Source of the DNA: Sternotherus odoratus
Taxonomy: Eukaryota > Chordata > Testudines > Kinosternidae
DNA length: 64,000 bases
Direction: 5' to 3'
NCBI GenBank assembly: GCA_032164245.1
Contig: JAVMKO010000003.1
Location: forward strand, 96,836,054-96,900,053
Shown here: piece after piece, positions 60,364-64,000 of the stretch
How positions within the stretch are numbered: the stretch's first letter is position 1
Layout of the letters: every line of letters starts with the position of its first letter
Notes under the pieces: model-generated
What the model was told of the DNA's origin: nothing
What the model saw: only the letters and a program-made list of their open reading frames with translations
The model's database searches: none
Made by a program: the position numbers and the translations under genes

Positions 60364-61690
60364 CAGGCTGAAAGGGAACTCAAGAGGCCATCAAATCCAA
60401 CTTGTTGCACGGAGGCAGAACCAAGTAAATTTGACTCTTTATAACAGCACTTAACATGTTTGAAGACTGTTATCGGCCTCCCCCCTGGTCTTCTTTTCTC
60501 AAGACTAAACGCACCATTTTTTTTAACCTTTCTTCATAGGTCAGTTTTTCTAATAATTTTATCATTTTTGTTGCTCTCCTCTGGACTCTCTCCAAGTTAT
60601 CCACATCTTTCCTGAAGTGTGACACCCAGAACTGGACACAGTACTCCAGCTGAGGCCTTACCAGTGCGGAGCAGAGCAGGACAGCTACCACCCTTGTCTT
60701 ACATATGACATTTCTGTTAATATACATCCAGAATAATATTAGCCTTTTCCCCAATTGCATCACATTGTGGGCTCATATTCAATTTATGATCCACTATCAT
60801 CCCCACATCCATGCTGGCTATTATTTATAACCCTATTATCCTGTGGGTGCTTACAAACTGATTGTTTAATAATTTGTTCAGTATCTTTCCAAGTATCAAA
60901 GCTAGGCTGATAGCTCTATAATTCTCTGTCATCTTTATTTCCCTTTTTAAAAGATAGGTCCTTAGCAATTTGTCCATATTCCCTCCCCCCCTTTTTTTTG
61001 GAGGATTCCTTTCAATTTTCAGGTCATTAAAAGATCCTGATGGAGCATGCTGGCATATTACTATTCTTCTGATCTTTCCTTCGCCTTGGAATAGTTTACA
61101 GCTGTGCATGTAATATTGCCTCCTTGAGAAACTGCCAGCTCTCCTGAATTCCTTTATTCCTTAGATTTTAATTCCCCTGGGAGCTTACAAACCGGTTCTC
61201 CAAGTTCATTAAAATCTGCTTTTCTGAAGTCAGTTATCCTTATTCTGCTGCGCTCACTCCTTCCTGACCTTAGAATCATAACATCTATGATTTCATGGTC
61301 ACTTTCATCCAAAACTGCCTCCCACCTTCAGATTCACAACCAATTCCTTCCTATTGGTCACTCATGATCAAATCTAAAATGGTTGGTCCCCCCCGTTCCT
61401 CCCCTTGTTACTTCCTCCACTTTCTGAAACAAAGTTGTCCTGAATTTCAAGGACTTATTGGAATTTTGTGCATTAGTGTATTACTTTTCCAACAGATGTC
61501 TAGGTATTTAAATTCCTGCATTACTATAAGACCTTGTGTTTTGGATATTTCTGTTATTTGTTCTAAAAATGCCTCATCCATCTCTTCTTTCAAATTTGGG
61601 GGTCTATAGTAAACCCCTACAATGATGTCACCTCTGTGTGTCCCCTTTTATCTTTACCCTTTCTAGTCAGTTTGCAAATCATTCATTTGG
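60364..61690 (-). mobile_element. CR1 LINE, minus strand
   Basis: Minus-strand reading gives the end of the CR1 endonuclease (ESDHEII followed by RIRITDFRKADFNEL, about 61310-61180), a gap in the RT, and the C-terminal ORF2 part LVRPQLEYCVQFWVSHFRKD with LERVQRRATKMI (60763-60470). The 3' tail is at about 60364-60420. The jump between endonuclease and C-terminus shows an internal deletion of much of the RT. It sits inside the gypsy element, next to the LTR. Confidence 0.87.
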
Positions 61691-62600
61691 AATTGAAAAA
61701 ATAATCTCTATATTCTGGGAGGGTGTTTGCCAGCTCCATTTTGACAACAATAATAAGTCATTTATGGTTAATTTCAACTAAAAAAAAGGACCTGAAACTT
61801 TTTACAACCAACTACTAAAGGCAAAGCCTCTTTCTTTATATGAATATGTTGTCACTCCATTTTTGTTAGCACGTATGATGCATAAGCCACTGATCTCCAG
61901 TTGACTACACTACACTACCCTGTGTCACTACCCTTTTTGGAGGCATTGATGGACAACTTAGTTTTGTGCTTACTGCCATAATACCTTGTGACTGAGTCAT
62001 CTTTAACTATTTCCTTCAGTTTCTCAAACTCACTAAGATTTCATTCCATGTCCATCGGACATCTTTGCACAGTAGCACTCCCATGTTGCTAGTTTGAGTA
62101 GTTATATTAGGCAAAAATTTCCCTATACAGTACACCATTCCAAGGAATCTTTGTACCCTTTCTTGTTCTGTTGGGACAGATGTGTTGGTGATAGGGTCAC
62201 TCAATATTACTATGATCTACCTGTACACGTTGCTGTGTTCTTATATCTTTCAGGTATGCTATTTACATTATATGGAGTTTACATTTTTGTTTGTTTACCA
62301 TCAGCCCAGGAACTCTAGCTCTTCCTAGAACTGCACGGAGCTCTTTGGTCATGCTTTTCTATTGTAAACATCTTGTATCTTCCAGTAATACATCTTGGGT
62401 GCTGAACACAACCCAAATGGCAATATGAGGAAACAGTGTCTCCCAAAGGAAGTGCTGAATGTGCACCAACGTGTACTCTGTTTTTCTAATGGCACCTGGC
62501 CAATAGGAGTGCAGAGCTGGTGCTTGGGGTAGGGGCAGTGTGTGGAACCCTGTGATCCCCCCCACTTAGGAGCCGGACCTCTTGCTGGTTGCTTCCAAGG
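61691..62600 (-). mobile_element. Ty3/gypsy retrotransposon, RT/RNase H part (degenerate)
   Basis: The minus strand at 62204-62016 encodes QERVQRFLGMVYCIGKFLPN followed by a DVRWTW motif, the signature of the gypsy RT to RNase H transition. Flanking broken frames to about 62565 and to 61700 fit the RT and RNase H. Orientation and order agree with the integrase part at 58.5-59.9 kb, so the two are one element split by later insertions. Confidence 0.85.
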
Positions 62601-62939
62601 TGCAGCGTGATGTCAGAACAAGTAGGAGCTAGACTGCCTTAGCCGGGCAGCACCAATGATGGGACTTAGCCTGTTTGGCAGTGCTGACCAGAGCTGCCGT
62701 GACCCAGTGCCAGGTCACGACCTGCAGTTTGAAAACTACTGCCTTAGAGCTGTCAAACTTTTGTATAGTTTCACTTTCTTTTTGTATTCTCAGGTGAAAA
62801 ATTTTCCTCATATGTTTCCTTGTTATGTGGAGTGCAAAACAGCTCAAATTTTTGATCTACAGTTTTATAGCAAGTCTTCTGTGCCTGAGTTAACTGAAAA
62901 TTGTTAAACACATCAGGTGCACGGGAACCTGTTACTGTA

Positions 62940-62962
62940 AGAAAGAAAGAAAGAAAGAAAGA
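62940..62962. repeat. (GAAA)n microsatellite
   Basis: Five to six GAAA units. Confidence 0.9.
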
Positions 62963-63199
62963 GACTACTTTTCTGAATGTCTTCCTTATCAATTGCAGGA
63001 GCATTTCCCTGAATCTTTGTCTAAATCACTTGGTGGTGGCAGCAATACCACTTGTCCAAGGACAAGGAATTTGTGCCTTGGGAAAGTTTTAACCTAAGCT
63101 GGTAGAAATAAGCTTTGGGGGTCTTTCATGAGGGTCCCCACATCTGTATCCCAGAGTTCAGAATGGGAAGGAAACCTGTCAAGAATATATAATGTGCAA

Positions 63200-63812
63200 T
63201 ACAGTAAAACCTCCATTTAACGGACTAATTCGGGCGAGGGGGTGTCCATTAAATCCAAAAGTCCGTTATTTAATAATAATAAAAAAAAAACGAGCTGTCG
63301 GAGCAGCAGCCCACCCGCCACAGGGTCAGGGCAGCAGCTCCGCAGCCCGCCCGCTGCCGGGACCCGGGTGGCAGCCGGGAGCTGTCAGCCAGCCCGCCCG
63401 GGTCCCGGCTGCTGGGACTCAGGCGGCAGCTGGGAGCCATCAGCCAGCCCGCCCAGGTCCCGGCTGCTGAGACCCGAGCGGCAGCCATCATCCAGCCCGC
63501 CCGGGTCCCGGCTGCTGGGACCCAGGCGGGAGCTGTCAGCAAGCCCGCCCGGGTCCCGGCTGCTGGGACCCGGGTGGGAGCCGTCAGCCAGCCAGCCCGC
63601 CCGGGTCCCGGCGGCTGGGACCCGCCGGCCAGCCCGCCTGCTGCTGGGAGCCGGGTGGCAGCCCGCCCGCGGCTGGAACCCCGGCAGTAGCCGGGAGCCG
63701 GCAGCCAACCCTCAACAAATGGATTTTGGATGCATCAGACTTGCTTAAAAATTTTGTCCGTTGCATCCGAAGTCCGTTAAATCGAGGTCCATTAAATCGA
63801 GGTTTTACTGTA
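63200..63812 (+). mobile_element. TA-flanked TIR element with GC-rich core, copy 3
   Basis: Ends CAGTAAAACCTCCATTTAAC and TTAAATCGAGGTTTTACTG are bordered by TA on both sides. Same orientation as the 6.9-kb copy: GGGCGAGGGGGTGTCC on the left and GTTGCATCCGAAGTCCG on the right. The core (63390-63690) has about five units near 48 bp, each with the palindrome-like GGGTCCCGGCTGCTGGGACC. No transposase. Frames of 90 to 168 codons are artefacts. Confidence 0.88.
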
Positions 63813-64000
63813 CTGATTTTCCCATTATGGTTGAATTTTTAAGAGCCCACTTTAAGATCCGGGCCTAACATGCTGATTACTGCACACAGTACCACAGAGA
63901 GGAGGAACAAGAGGAGAGAGTTTTGACAAGGTGGGGCTATTTTCATCAGCATAGTTAATTATTAAACTGCTTTGATGCAGTGGAATTCAGAGGTGTTCTT
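63813..64000. other. Unique sequence at right edge
   Basis: Nothing recognised. Confidence 0.4.

Overview
This is vertebrate nuclear DNA. The interspersed repeats point to a turtle, probably a cryptodire. There is a tRNA-derived SINE with A and B boxes and a CR1-type tail at 52.2 kb, three CR1 LINE copies with reptile-style 3' ends, degenerate Ty3/gypsy and Penelope-like remains, and many hAT and TA-flanked terminal-inverted-repeat (TIR) elements. No species can be named from the sequence alone, and no search could be run.

The only host protein-coding gene I can support is the 5' part of an ERM-family gene on the minus strand, most likely ezrin (EZR). Three pieces line up in transcription order. 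First, a CpG island and promoter with a probable non-coding first exon (donor after 31875). Second, a 32-bp exon that carries the start codon and MPKP (30907 to 30876). Third, an exact 84-bp exon encoding the start of the FERM domain (11833 to 11750). The next FERM exon is not visible, so 1-11749 is taken as the following intron and the rest of the gene lies off the left edge. Sequence right of about 32.3 kb is intergenic as far as I can see. A CpG-rich patch with a CCAAT box and TATA box at 48.2-48.6 kb may be the promoter of an unidentified rightward transcript.

Layout: 1-1256 CR1; 3.2-10.8 kb several TIR and hAT elements, one with a GC-rich hairpin minisatellite (6.9-7.9 kb); 11.75 kb ERM exon; 13.3-14.2 kb TIR element with a GC-rich core; 14.7-15.4 kb array of palindromes; 16.0-16.2 kb Penelope-like piece with a hammerhead-ribozyme-like core; 17-30 kb quiet intron with sparse old repeats; 30.4-32.3 kb Penelope relic, start-codon exon and CpG island; 32.5-33.7 kb CR1; 34.1-34.8 kb TIR element with a pyrimidine-rich core; 36.6-41.2 kb small inverted-repeat elements; 41.5-44.5 kb a 3-kb imperfect palindrome with two minisatellites; 44.6-55.8 kb mostly unique, with one hAT element, one SINE and an L2-like tail; 55.8-56.3 kb TIR element that is almost one large hairpin; 58.5-62.6 kb gypsy element (minus strand) interrupted by a probable solo LTR and a CR1; 63.2-63.8 kb TIR element with a GC-rich core.

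The most distinctive pattern is that several unrelated TIR families here carry GC-rich, hairpin-forming tandem repeats in their centres, and two families with different ends share the same core. Long open frames over these regions are low-complexity artefacts, not genes.
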